A stretch of 64,000 nucleotides of DNA from Acidovorax facilis (GCF_023913775.1 NZ_JAMXAX010000007.1:1-64000); one strand, 5' to 3'; positions 7,225 through 15,610 are shown, counted from the first letter of the stretch. Program-made: numbers and translations. Notes: generated by a model from the letters alone, not told the origin.

Positions 7225-8070
7225 TCACTTTGGAGGAAACCCCCGCACTAGGCGCCATCTACCGTTCGACTGCCTCGCGTAGATTTGTCCCTTCCCCCAG
7301 CCAATGCTGTGACCGTGTTTCTCAAAGCAGCTTGGACACATATTCACCCATCCCGCCTGACTTCGAAGACCACCGTCAACGAAAAGTTTCACCTCATTCA
7401 GGGAACGTTGGCACAGGTCACAGTCCTCGATACCGTAGGCATAGGCCGGCTTCCTTCGATTCACCTCAGCAACATCCACCAATTGCGCCAACGTCCGGCC
7501 CGATGCATCGACGGGTATGACCTGTAATGGGGGCTCCGCCTCTTCCTCTTCCTCTTCCTCTTCCTCTTCGTCGAGTAGCGCGTTCTCTGAATCGGTCACT
7601 TGAATTCCATAGGCGTCTGCTGAAAAGTCGATTGACTGAGCTGCATCTGGGAAGGATTGGACATCTGGGACGATTCCCAGTCCATCAAGGTAGTCGTCGA
7701 ACTCTGTAGGCCCACCGGGTTCGGCGACCCAGGCCATGGTTGAAAACGTGTCGCCGCCGGTACTTGGACGGTAAAAGTGACCGCCACTCGAAATGGCAAT
7801 TTGATGGTCTTCAATCTTCAACGTCCACCAGTGGTACGTTGTAATTTCTCCGAATTTGCGACGAGGCCCGGTGATTTCAACAGTGATTTCCATCGCTTCC
7901 GAAACCCGGGGGAGTCGGGAAAAAACATGCAGAACCTTGGCGACGCTCACCAATTGCGAAGGATGCAGCACGTTGGGTTGCGTCAACTTGGTCAGCAGAT
8001 TTTTTGCGGCAGAAACGATGCTCAGGTCGAATCCATCCAACTCGTACCTTGATGATTTCCTGGAATTCAT
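7225..8070 (-). CDS. Uncharacterised acidic protein with C-terminal zinc ribbon
   Basis: A 281-residue protein of unknown function, divergent from the restriction operon. Residues 1-60 are helical. Residues 60-130 look strand-rich (VEITGPRRKFGEITTYHWWT, HFYRPSTGG). A run of about ten glutamates near residue 170 is encoded by a perfect hexanucleotide repeat. The C-terminal 70 residues contain CDLC and, 30 residues later, CPSC, followed by GHSIGWGKGQIYARQSNGRW, which should form a zinc ribbon. Base composition is lower in GC than the flanking housekeeping genes. The position suggests an accessory to the restriction operon or a separate defence cargo, but no family is recognised. Confidence 0.65.
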   Translation of the reverse strand: MNSRKSSRYELDGFDLSIVSAAKNLLTKLTQPNVLHPSQLVSVAKVLHVFSRLPRVSEAMEITVEITGPRRKFGEITTYHWWTLKIEDHQIAISSGGHFYRPSTGGDTFSTMAWVAEPGGPTEFDDYLDGLGIVPDVQSFPDAAQSIDFSADAYGIQVTDSENALLDEEEEEEEEEEAEPPLQVIPVDASGRTLAQLVDVAEVNRRKPAYAYGIEDCDLCQRSLNEVKLFVDGGLRSQAGWVNMCPSCFEKHGHSIGWGKGQIYARQSNGRWRLVRGFPPK

Positions 8071-8414
8071 CGTGGCCCCCCTGGTCTGCTGACTGCAGCA
8101 TCAGAAGTGTCGAATCGAGTTTCGGCAAGAGTCGCAGCGAGACGGAGCATAGGTGGCGTCCTGAGGGTTGAGTGAACATTCGGTTGACTCGGGCTGCCTG
8201 ACAGGCAGGACTGACCCAGTCTAAGGGCAAGATATTTCAACCTCCGCATTTCGTTCAATCGGGCTCTCGACGGGGCCGTGACCGACGCCGCTCATTTGGA
8301 CCGGCAAAATCGCCACAACGCGCAGCAAGCGCCAAAGTTCGGATTCTCTGGCGCCAGTCGGGCCTCATGCCGTGCAAAAATGCCTGCGGTACAAAAACAC
8401 ACAGGTCCGCACGC
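8071..8414. promoter_or_regulatory. Divergent intergenic region before hsdM
   Basis: This 344-base gap separates the divergent zinc-ribbon gene and hsdM and must hold both promoters. No clear palindrome or strong sigma-70 pair stands out by eye. An upstream in-frame start at 8367 exists, but the protein alignment pattern favours ATG 8415. Confidence 0.4.
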
Positions 8415-9953
8415 ATGCTCACAGGCGAATTACGCAGCCAAATCGACGCCATCTGGAACTCGTTCTGGTCGGGTGGCATCTCCAACCCGCTGGAGGTGAT
8501 GGAGCAAATCACTTACCTGCTGTTCCTGCGCCGCCTGGACGACCTGCACACCCTGGAAGAAAACAAGTCTGTGCGGCTGGGCAAGCCCATGGAGCGGCGG
8601 ATTTTCCCGGATGGGGCTGACGCCAAAGGGCGCGACTACAACGACCTGCGCTGGTCGCGCTTCAAGAACTTTGCGCCGGCCGAGATGTTCACAGTGGTCG
8701 GCGAGCATGTGTTTCCCTACCTGCGCAGCATGGGCGGCGACGGCTCCACCTATGCGCACCACATGAAGGATGCGCGCTTCACCATCCCGACGCCAGCATT
8801 GCTGGCCAAGGTGGTGGACATGCTGGACCATGTGCCCATGGAGGACCGCGACACCAAGGGCGACCTGTATGAGTACATGCTGGGCAAGATTGCCAGCGCC
8901 GGCCAGAACGGCCAGTTCCGCACGCCGCGTCACATCATCCGGCTGATGGTGGAGCTGACGGCCCCCACCGCCAAAGACGTGATTTGTGACCCGGCCAGCG
9001 GAACTTGCGGCTTCCTAGTGGCGGCCGGGGAGTACCTGCGCGAGATGCACCCGGAAATCCTGCGTGACGCCCAGGCCCGTGAGCATTTCCACCACGGCAT
9101 GTTCCACGGCTACGACTTCGACAACACCATGCTGCGCATTGGCAGCATGAACCTGGCTTTGCACGGGGTGGACAACCCCGACATCCGCTACAAGGACTCG
9201 CTGGCGCAGGACCATGCGGGCGACGAGGAGAAATACTCGCTCATTCTGGCGAACCCGCCATTTGCCGGGTCGCTCGACTATGAGAACACAGCCAAGGACC
9301 TGCTGGCCATCGTCAAGACCAAAAAGACCGAGCTGCTGTTCCTGGCCCTGTTCCTGCGGCTTTTGAAGCCCGGCGGCCGGGCGGCGGTTATCGTGCCGGA
9401 CGGGGTGTTGTTTGGCTCCAGCAAGGCGCACAAGGAGCTGCGCCGGATGATGGTGGAAGAGCAAAAGCTCGACGCCGTCATTTCGCTGCCTGCCGGCGCC
9501 TTCAAGCCCTATGCCGGGGTGTCAACTGCCATCCTGCTGTTCACCAAGACCAACTCGGGTGGCACCGACAACGTCTGGTTCTACGACATGAAGGCCGATG
9601 GCTGGAGCCTGGACGACAAGCGCCAGCCGCTGCTGGCCGAGGACAAGCTGGGCGCTTCGCCGGCACAGGCCCTGAGCGATGAGGAACACGCCAAGAACAA
9701 CCTACCCGACTTGCTGGCGCGCTGGAAGGCGCGGGACACGTCGGAGCTGGAGCGCGACCGCACGGACCAGAGCTTTTGCGTGCCCAAGGGCGACATTGAA
9801 GGCAACGACTACGACCTCTCCATCAACCGCTACAAGGAAGTGGTCCATGCGGTGAGCGAGCACCTGCCGCCGAAAGAGATTCTGGCCAAGTTGGCGGTGC
9901 TGGAGGCGGAGATTCAGGCGGGGATGAAAGAGCTTGAGGGGATGTTAAATTGA
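8415..9953 (+). CDS. hsdM: Type I restriction-modification methyltransferase subunit
   Basis: A 512-residue N6-adenine methyltransferase subunit that works with HsdS to methylate host sites and with HsdR to restrict foreign DNA. Residues 1-130 are the helical HsdM N-terminal domain (MLTGELRSQIDAIWNSFWSG). The catalytic domain has the AdoMet motif DPASGTCGFL from Asp192 and the NPPF catalytic motif from Asn280. Length is usual. ATG 8415 was chosen because MLTGELRSQ is the conserved start; the 16 upstream residues in frame look unrelated. Its TGA overlaps the TTG start of hsdS. The element carries a complete hsdM-hsdS-hsdR operon in that order. Confidence 0.95.
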   Translation: MLTGELRSQIDAIWNSFWSGGISNPLEVMEQITYLLFLRRLDDLHTLEENKSVRLGKPMERRIFPDGADAKGRDYNDLRWSRFKNFAPAEMFTVVGEHVFPYLRSMGGDGSTYAHHMKDARFTIPTPALLAKVVDMLDHVPMEDRDTKGDLYEYMLGKIASAGQNGQFRTPRHIIRLMVELTAPTAKDVICDPASGTCGFLVAAGEYLREMHPEILRDAQAREHFHHGMFHGYDFDNTMLRIGSMNLALHGVDNPDIRYKDSLAQDHAGDEEKYSLILANPPFAGSLDYENTAKDLLAIVKTKKTELLFLALFLRLLKPGGRAAVIVPDGVLFGSSKAHKELRRMMVEEQKLDAVISLPAGAFKPYAGVSTAILLFTKTNSGGTDNVWFYDMKADGWSLDDKRQPLLAEDKLGASPAQALSDEEHAKNNLPDLLARWKARDTSELERDRTDQSFCVPKGDIEGNDYDLSINRYKEVVHAVSEHLPPKEILAKLAVLEAEIQAGMKELEGMLN

Positions 9954-11164
9954 CTGGCCTTGCATTCGCCAGGCTGGGTGATGTTGCACAGTATTTGCGT
10001 GGCATCAATTTCAAACCCGACGATGTTGTTCCCGTAGGGACGCCAGGAACGGTGGCCTGCATGCGGACAAAGAACATCCAGGAGTCGCTTGATTGCAGTG
10101 ATGTATGGGGTGTGTCCGAGGGCTTTGTTCGGCGACCTGAACAAATTCTGAAAGAAGGCGACATTCTGGTCTCTAGCGCCAATAGCTGGAATCTCGTGGG
10201 CAAGTGTTGTTGGATACCGTCGTTGCCCTGGAAATCGAGCTTTGGTGGATTTGTTTCGGCGCTTAGAGCCGACCCAGCGCAGCTGTCCCCACGGTTTCTC
10301 TACTGGTGGTTTTCATCAGATAGAACGCAAGCCTTGTTGAGAAGTTTTGGACAGAAGACGACCAACATTTCCAACCTTAGCGCCGAACGCTGCATGAACC
10401 TGCGCGTTCCCCTTCCAGCGCTCCCCGAACAACGCCGCATCGCCGCCATCCTGGACCAGGCCGATGCCCTCAGAGCCAAGCGCCGGGAAGCTCTGGCGCA
10501 ACTGGACAGCCTCACGCAGTCAATTTTCATTGAGATGTTTGGGGACCCGGTCAGCAACACCAAAGGCTGGCCGGATTCAACCAAGTTGGGCCAAGTAGCG
10601 CATATTGTTTCGGGGGTCACCAAGGGAAGAAATCTGACTGGCAAGACGACGCGGACCGTGCCCTACCTCGCAGTTGCAAATGTGCAAGACAAGTCGCTGA
10701 GTCTTTCTGCGGTCAAAGTAATTGAAGCTACCGAAGACGAGATTTCGCGTTACCGTTTGGAGTTGGATGACTTGCTCCTCACCGAAGGTGGCGACCCCGA
10801 CAAACTTGGGCGCGGGACACTCTGGAAAAATGAACTCCCTGAGTGCATTCACCAAAATCACATTTTCAGGGTGCGCCTGACCAGTGACAAGCTGACACCC
10901 CTTTTCTTGAACTGGCTGGTGGGTAGTCAACGTGGGAAGAAGTTCTTCCTTCGTTCTGCCAAACAGACGACGGGTATAGCGTCCATCAATATGACGCAGC
11001 TTCGCAGCTTCCCTTTGCTGCTGCCCCCGATTGAACTCCAAAGACGTTTCACCCAACATGCTGCAGCCTTGGCTGAGCAGCAATCCAGTCATGTTGCATC
11101 CCTAGCGGCACTTGACGCACTGTTCGCCTCCCTCCAACACCGCGCCTTCCGAGGCGAACTCTGA
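9950..11164 (+). CDS. hsdS: Type I restriction-modification specificity subunit
   Basis: A 404-residue subunit that sets the recognition sequence. It has two target-recognition domains (about residues 1-150 and 205-355), each followed by a helical conserved region: LPALPEQRRIAAILDQADAL to EMFGDP near residues 154-200, and the weaker PPIELQRRF repeat near 359-404. The likely start is TTG 9950, overlapping the hsdM stop (TTGA), since the reading frame enters the conserved GLAFARLGDVAQYL at once and no ATG lies nearby. The recognition domains are visibly richer in A/T than hsdM and hsdR, as expected for exchanged specificity modules. The target sequence cannot be predicted. Confidence 0.92.
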   Translation: MTGLAFARLGDVAQYLRGINFKPDDVVPVGTPGTVACMRTKNIQESLDCSDVWGVSEGFVRRPEQILKEGDILVSSANSWNLVGKCCWIPSLPWKSSFGGFVSALRADPAQLSPRFLYWWFSSDRTQALLRSFGQKTTNISNLSAERCMNLRVPLPALPEQRRIAAILDQADALRAKRREALAQLDSLTQSIFIEMFGDPVSNTKGWPDSTKLGQVAHIVSGVTKGRNLTGKTTRTVPYLAVANVQDKSLSLSAVKVIEATEDEISRYRLELDDLLLTEGGDPDKLGRGTLWKNELPECIHQNHIFRVRLTSDKLTPLFLNWLVGSQRGKKFFLRSAKQTTGIASINMTQLRSFPLLLPPIELQRRFTQHAAALAEQQSSHVASLAALDALFASLQHRAFRGEL

Positions 11165-14100
11165 ATGAGCAACTTCGCCTTCCTCCAATCCGAGTGGTCT
11201 CTTTTGTTCGAGGCCGCCAGCAAGGCGGAAGGCATGGCGAACACGGATGCGCGAGCGTCGTGCTTTTATGCCCGGCGCACGCTGGAGCTGGCGGTGGACT
11301 GGCTCTACAAGCACGACAAGGCGTTTCGGCTGCCGTACCAGGACCAGCTCAGCGCTCTGATTCACGAGCCCAGCTTCCGGCAGGTGGTGGGCGATGCGCT
11401 GTTCACCAAGGCCCGGCTCATCAAGGACCTGGGCAATTTGGCGGTCCACAGCACGCGCAAGGTCGCGCCAAGCGACGCGCTGGTGGCCACGCGGGAACTC
11501 TTCCACTTCTGCTACTGGCTGGCGCGCACCTATGGCCAGCTGGCGAGGCCGGACCCAAGCCTGCAGTTTTCAGCCGCCTTGCTACCCAAGGCCACCGCCG
11601 CTCAGCCCCAGAGCCTGGATCAACTGCAAAAGCTCGAAACGCAACTGCATGAGCGTGACGAGAAGCTCTCGACCCTGCTGTCGAGCCAGGCCGTGCTGAA
11701 TGCCGAACTGCAGGCGCTGCGCGAGCAGGTGGCCGCCGCCAAGAAGGCCAACACGGCCCAGCCCGACACCCACGACTACTCCGAGGCCGAAACCCGCGAC
11801 TACTTCATCGACCTGCTGCTCAAAGAAGCCGGCTGGGAGCTGGACCAGAAGAACTTCGAGATTGAAGTCTCGGGCATGCCCAACAACGCGGGGCAAGGCT
11901 TTGTCGATTACGTGCTGTGGGGTGACGACGGCTTGCCGCTGGCGCTGGTGGAGGCTAAGCGCACCAAGAAGGACGCCAAGGTGGGGCAGCAGCAGGCCAA
12001 GCTCTACGCCGACTGCCTGGAAGCTCAGTACGGCCAGCGCCCGGTCATCTTCTATTCCAACGGCTACCAGCACTGGCTATGGGACGACGCCCGGTACGCG
12101 CCGCGCGCGGTGCAGGGGTTCTTCAAGAAGCCCGAACTGGAACTGATGGTTCAGCGCCGCGCCAGCCGCAAAAAGCTGGCGGACGCGGTGGTGAACGGCG
12201 ACATCATCGAACGCTATTACCAGACCCGCGCCGTGCGCCGGATTGGGGAAACCTTTGAGGTGGACAACCAACGCAAGGCCCTGGTGGTGATGGCCACGGG
12301 CGCGGGCAAGACCCGCACGGTGATTGCGCTGGCGGATGTGCTGATGCGATGCAACTGGGCAAAGCGCGTGCTGTTCCTGGCGGACCGGGTGGCGCTGGTG
12401 AACCAGGCGGTGAACGCCTTCAAGACGCACCTGCCGGATTCATCGCCGGTGAATCTGGTGACCGAGAAGTACACCGAGGGCCGGGTGTTTGTGTCCACCT
12501 ACCCGACGATGATGGGGCTGATTGACGACGCCTTTGACGGGCAGCGCCGGTTCGGGGTCGGGCATTTTGACCTCATCATCATCGACGAGGCGCACCGCTC
12601 GGTGTACCAGAAGTACCGGGCCATCTTCGAGTATTTCGATGCGCTGCTGGTGGGCCTGACGGCCACGCCCAAGGACGAGATTGACCACAACACCTACGGC
12701 CTGTTTGACCTGGAAAGCGGCGTGCCGACCGATGCCTATGGGCTGGACGAGGCGGTAGCTGACGGGTATCTGGTGCCGCCCAAGGCCGTGTCGGTGCCGC
12801 TGAAGTTCCAGCGCGAGGGCATCAAGTACGACGACCTCTCCGAGGCGGAGCAGGAGCAGTGGGATGCGCTGGAGTGGAACGAGGACGGCACCGCGCCCGA
12901 TGCGGTGGATGCCACCGCCCTGAACAAGTGGCTGTTCAACACCGACACGGTGGACAAGGTGCTGGCGCACCTGATGACCAAGGGCCAGAAGGTGGCCGGC
13001 GGCGACCGCCTGGGCAAGACCATTGTGTTTGCCAAGAACAACGAGCACGCGGAGTTCATCGCCGACCGCTTCAACGTCAATTACCCGCACTACAAGGGCC
13101 ATTTCGCCCGGGTGGTGACGTACAAGACGGAGTACGCGCAGAGCCTGATTGACGACTTTTCTGCAAAGGACAAGGCGCCGCACATTGCGCTGTCGGTGGA
13201 CATGCTGGACACCGGCATTGACGTGCCGGAGGTGGTGAACCTGGTGTTCTTCAAGGTGGTGCGCTCCAAGACCAAGTTCTGGCAGATGCTGGGGCGCGGG
13301 ACCCGCTTGTGCCGGGACCTGTTCGCGCCGGGCGAGGACAAACAGTTTTTCTACCTGTTCGACTACTGCCAGAACCTGGAGTTTTTCAGCCAGAACCCGG
13401 ACCACGTCGATGGCGCGGGCGGTGAGGCGCTGGGCACGCGGCTGTTCAAGGCGCGGCTGCAGTTGGTGGCCGAACTGGACCACCGGGTGGCCGCCGGCTT
13501 CGTGGTGGCAGAACCGCCCCCACCCTTTGGCGCACCTTATGACGACGCGCAGTTGCGCAGTGACGTGGCCGGCTTTCTGCACCAGCAGGTGGCGGCCATG
13601 AACATGGACAACTTCGTGGTGCGGCCGCAGCGCCGGCTGGTGGAGAAATACGCGAAGCCGCAGGCGTGGAAGACGCTGGGGCCTGACGACTTTGCCGAAC
13701 TGGCAGACGGCGTGGCCGACCTGCCGACGGAGTTCGTCGATGACGACGAGGAGGCCAAGCGGTTCGACCTGCTGGTGCTGCGCACGCAACTGGCCATTCT
13801 GCAGGCGCTGCCGGGGTTCGATGGCCTGAAAGAAAAGATTCAAAGCATCGCCAGCGCGCTGGAGGAGCAGGACGCCATTCCCGCCATCAAGGCGCAGATG
13901 GTGCTGATTCAGTCCCTGGTCGGTGAGGAATGGTGGGAAGACGTGACCGTGGCCATGCTGGAGACGGCGCGCAAGCGGCTGCGGGCGCTGGTCAAGCTGA
14001 TTGAGAAGGGCAAGAAGAAGGTCGTCTACACCGACTTCGAGGATGAGCTGGGCGACGAGACCGCGATTGAGTTGCCGCAGGTCGGCACGGGCATGAATCT

Positions 14101-14563
14101 GGCGAAGTTCAGGGACAAGGCGCGGCAGTTCCTGAAGGCGCATGCAAGCCATGTGTCGCTGCAGCGCCTGCGCCGCAACCAGCCGCTGACGCCCACGGAC
14201 CTGACGGAGCTGGAGCGCATGCTGGTGCAGGCGGGCGGGTCACCGGAGGTCATCGAGCAGGCCAAGGCGCAAAGCCACGGCCTGGGCATCTTCATCCGCT
14301 CGCTGGTGGGGCTGGACAGCGAGACGGCACGGCAGGCGTTCAGCCAGTTCGTCGCCGGCACGACCGCCACGGCCAGCCAGATTGAGTTCATCGACCTGGT
14401 GGTGCAGTACCTGACGGAGAACGGTGTGATGGAGCCGGCGCGGCTGTATGAGTCGCCGTTCATCGACATCAATGACAAGGGGCCGGAGGCGATTTTCCTG
14501 CCCGCCAGGGTGGATGAGATGGTGCGGGTGCTGGAGGGGATTCGGGAGCGGGCGGTGGCTTGA
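11165..14563 (+). CDS. hsdR: Type I restriction endonuclease subunit
   Basis: A 1132-residue translocase/nuclease. Residues 1-130 resemble a DUF4145 domain (FYARRTLELAVDWLYKHD). Residues about 150-200 are a coiled coil. The nuclease domain has Asp248 and the EAK motif at Glu263-Lys265 (PD-ExK type). The helicase motor has Walker A ATGAGKT with Lys382 and DEAH from Asp474, then LVGLTATP and the motif VI-like MLGRGTRLCRD. The C-terminal part ends with an EcoEI-type R-subunit domain (YESPFIDINDKGPEAIF). The start directly follows the hsdS stop (TGAATG). Family knowledge: such complexes pump unmethylated DNA and cut at random distance. All key motifs are present, so the system looks active. Confidence 0.95.
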   Translation: MSNFAFLQSEWSLLFEAASKAEGMANTDARASCFYARRTLELAVDWLYKHDKAFRLPYQDQLSALIHEPSFRQVVGDALFTKARLIKDLGNLAVHSTRKVAPSDALVATRELFHFCYWLARTYGQLARPDPSLQFSAALLPKATAAQPQSLDQLQKLETQLHERDEKLSTLLSSQAVLNAELQALREQVAAAKKANTAQPDTHDYSEAETRDYFIDLLLKEAGWELDQKNFEIEVSGMPNNAGQGFVDYVLWGDDGLPLALVEAKRTKKDAKVGQQQAKLYADCLEAQYGQRPVIFYSNGYQHWLWDDARYAPRAVQGFFKKPELELMVQRRASRKKLADAVVNGDIIERYYQTRAVRRIGETFEVDNQRKALVVMATGAGKTRTVIALADVLMRCNWAKRVLFLADRVALVNQAVNAFKTHLPDSSPVNLVTEKYTEGRVFVSTYPTMMGLIDDAFDGQRRFGVGHFDLIIIDEAHRSVYQKYRAIFEYFDALLVGLTATPKDEIDHNTYGLFDLESGVPTDAYGLDEAVADGYLVPPKAVSVPLKFQREGIKYDDLSEAEQEQWDALEWNEDGTAPDAVDATALNKWLFNTDTVDKVLAHLMTKGQKVAGGDRLGKTIVFAKNNEHAEFIADRFNVNYPHYKGHFARVVTYKTEYAQSLIDDFSAKDKAPHIALSVDMLDTGIDVPEVVNLVFFKVVRSKTKFWQMLGRGTRLCRDLFAPGEDKQFFYLFDYCQNLEFFSQNPDHVDGAGGEALGTRLFKARLQLVAELDHRVAAGFVVAEPPPPFGAPYDDAQLRSDVAGFLHQQVAAMNMDNFVVRPQRRLVEKYAKPQAWKTLGPDDFAELADGVADLPTEFVDDDEEAKRFDLLVLRTQLAILQALPGFDGLKEKIQSIASALEEQDAIPAIKAQMVLIQSLVGEEWWEDVTVAMLETARKRLRALVKLIEKGKKKVVYTDFEDELGDETAIELPQVGTGMNLAKFRDKARQFLKAHASHVSLQRLRRNQPLTPTDLTELERMLVQAGGSPEVIEQAKAQSHGLGIFIRSLVGLDSETARQAFSQFVAGTTATASQIEFIDLVVQYLTENGVMEPARLYESPFIDINDKGPEAIFLPARVDEMVRVLEGIRERAVA

Positions 14564-15389
14564 TGAGCACGCACAGCATTGCGTGACTCTGCGCATAAAG
14601 ACCATGTGCGTCTGACCTGAGTTGAGCGGACCTGAGCTGCCGGCGAGCCTTAACGGCGTTGCACCCGTGGCTGTGTATTCCACCGGTCTTTAGGCCGGTC
14701 AGCGCGCTGGGTTTTGCTGTGCAGCAGGACGTGGTGCATGTGCACGGCGAGGACCGGGGTCCCTGGTGCGGACATACAGCGCACGGGGACGGAGAGGCGC
14801 CGCAATCGGCAGTTTTTCAGCATCGCCCACTGATTGTTGGCGACCGCAGACAGCAAGGTATCCATGCTGGTATCCACGCAATCGGGCATTTGCTGGATGT
14901 TTACCAGCGCATGGTTAACAAGCAGGTAAACGCGAAAGCGCAAGTTGTCTGAAGAGCGCGTAACAGGCGCGGTAACAGCGAACAGCGCATTTCTGGAGTC
15001 TGAGAAAACCTCAGTTTCCAGCCGCAGGTTTCCAAGGTGTTTCCACGGAAACCCATGTTTTCAGCCGGTACGCATCACCTGGTGCGCAGGCCGGTACGCA
15101 CGGAATCCTAGTTTTGTGCTGCGCAGCTTGACGCCATTGTTAGCGAGCGTTCAGGGGCTGGACCGCGCCGCTTGAACTACGAAAGCTTCGTAGTACCCGC
15201 AAACGGCTACTTGACGCCCACCGAAGCGTTGGTGAGATACAGACCCTCGCGCTCGGGAAGAACCACAGCGCTGGCAATCTCTTGTCTACTTTTGGCACCC
15301 GGCCCGCGCAGCCGACCACTACCTGCGTGCCGACCGCATCACGCGCCGCCGCTTACGTGTTTACTGCCGGCCCGCTCCCAAACATACCG

Positions 15390-15415
15390 AAGCCCTGCCG
15401 TGGGGCTTTTCTTTT
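15390..15415 (+). terminator. Rho-independent terminator-like hairpin
   Basis: AAGCCC and GGGCTT form a 6-bp stem over a 7-base loop, followed by TTCTTTT on the plus strand. It lies 830 bases downstream of hsdR. It could end the restriction operon transcript or a short unannotated RNA encoded in the gap. Confidence 0.5.
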
Positions 15416-15444
15416 GTCCGGCGCTGGGTGGTATTGCCGAAATC

Positions 15445-15466
15445 GTCTTACATCCGCCCTTACATC
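15445..15466. promoter_or_regulatory. Putative integrase arm-type site, right end
   Basis: A 22-base motif containing two direct copies of CTTACATC matches the motif at 650-671 with one base changed. It lies 57 bases inside the right attachment repeat. The left copy lies 130 bases inside the left repeat. Matching motifs inside both ends fit binding sites for the integrase N-terminal domain. Confidence 0.55.
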
Positions 15467-15480
15467 AAAGGGGAAAAGAA

Positions 15481-15511
15481 AAACCCCGCTATCTTTTGAA
15501 TAGCGGGGTTT
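15481..15511 (-). terminator. Element-borne replacement terminator for tRNA-Thr
   Basis: A 12-bp stem AAACCCCGCTAT/ATAGCGGGGTTT with a 7-base loop and a T-rich tail on the minus strand. It directly follows the tRNA-Thr 3' end and replaces the original terminator, now at 436-469. Confidence 0.8.
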
Positions 15512-15522
15512 CCTTTACTCAC

Positions 15523-15571
15523 TTGGTGCCGGAGAGATGAATCGAACACCCGACCTTCTCATTACGAATGA
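15523..15571. repeat. attR: 49-bp direct repeat within tRNA-Thr
   Basis: The right copy of the 49-bp repeat, identical to 472-520. It spans the tRNA from its CCA end through the T arm, variable loop and into the anticodon stem-loop, the usual crossover region for tyrosine integrases. The junction regenerates an intact tRNA gene. Confidence 0.9.
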
Positions 15572-15599
15572 GCTGCTCTACCGACTGAGCTACACCGGC
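15524..15599 (-). tRNA. tRNA-Thr(CGT)
   Basis: A 76-base tRNA on the minus strand, starting GCCGGTGTAGCTC and ending with encoded CCA. The anticodon loop reads TTCGTAA, so the anticodon is CGT, reading ACG threonine codons. D, anticodon and T arms fold normally. Acceptor pair 6:67 is a T-T mismatch, also present in the attL copy of the 3' half. It serves as the integration target of the neighbouring element. Confidence 0.93.
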
Positions 15600-15610
15600 T
15601 TAGCCTCGAA

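Larger units (their letters stand above)
14564..15480. other. Gene-poor right end of the element
   Basis: About 900 bases without a convincing gene. Open frames here lack ribosome-binding sites and familiar composition. Structure seen: an inverted GGTTTCC/GGAAACC pair (15028-15053), an 11-base direct repeat GCCGGTACGCA at 15064 and 15090, a palindrome CTACGAA-AGC-TTCGTAG at 15177-15193, a terminator-like hairpin near 15390, and the 22-base motif at 15445. It may contain attachment-site accessory sequences, a small RNA or decayed cargo. Confidence 0.5.
472..15522. mobile_element. 15.05-kb integrative element at tRNA-Thr(CGT)
   Basis: The segment lies between 49-bp direct repeats, the right one inside an intact tRNA-Thr gene. 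It contains a tyrosine integrase, a toxin-antitoxin pair, an AlpA-like regulator, a primase/helicase, an uncharacterised protein and a type I restriction-modification operon. No capsid, tail, terminase, relaxase or type IV secretion gene is visible, so the element must use a helper for transfer or move only by excision and integration. The primase/helicase and AlpA-like genes suggest a P4-like satellite or mobilizable island. The tRNA is restored by the element's own copy of the 3' end. The integrase lies at the end far from the tRNA gene. Confidence 0.85.

Noticed and set aside
7540-7572. Phase-variable repeat that could switch the zinc-ribbon gene on and off
   Set aside because: The repeat unit is six bases, so changes in copy number keep the frame; it can alter length only.
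12440-14152. A 570-residue open frame antisense to hsdR
   Set aside because: It is the shadow of a GC-rich gene: His/Val/Gln-rich composition, no domain, and the opposite strand encodes a motif-complete HsdR.
14650-14943. A 97-residue minus-strand open frame in the right end of the element
   Set aside because: Composition is not clearly protein-like, there is no convincing ribosome-binding site, and no domain is recognised.
15172-15540. A 122-residue plus-strand open frame reaching the attachment site
   Set aside because: It runs through a palindrome, two terminators, the 22-bp motif and into the tRNA, so it is not a real gene.
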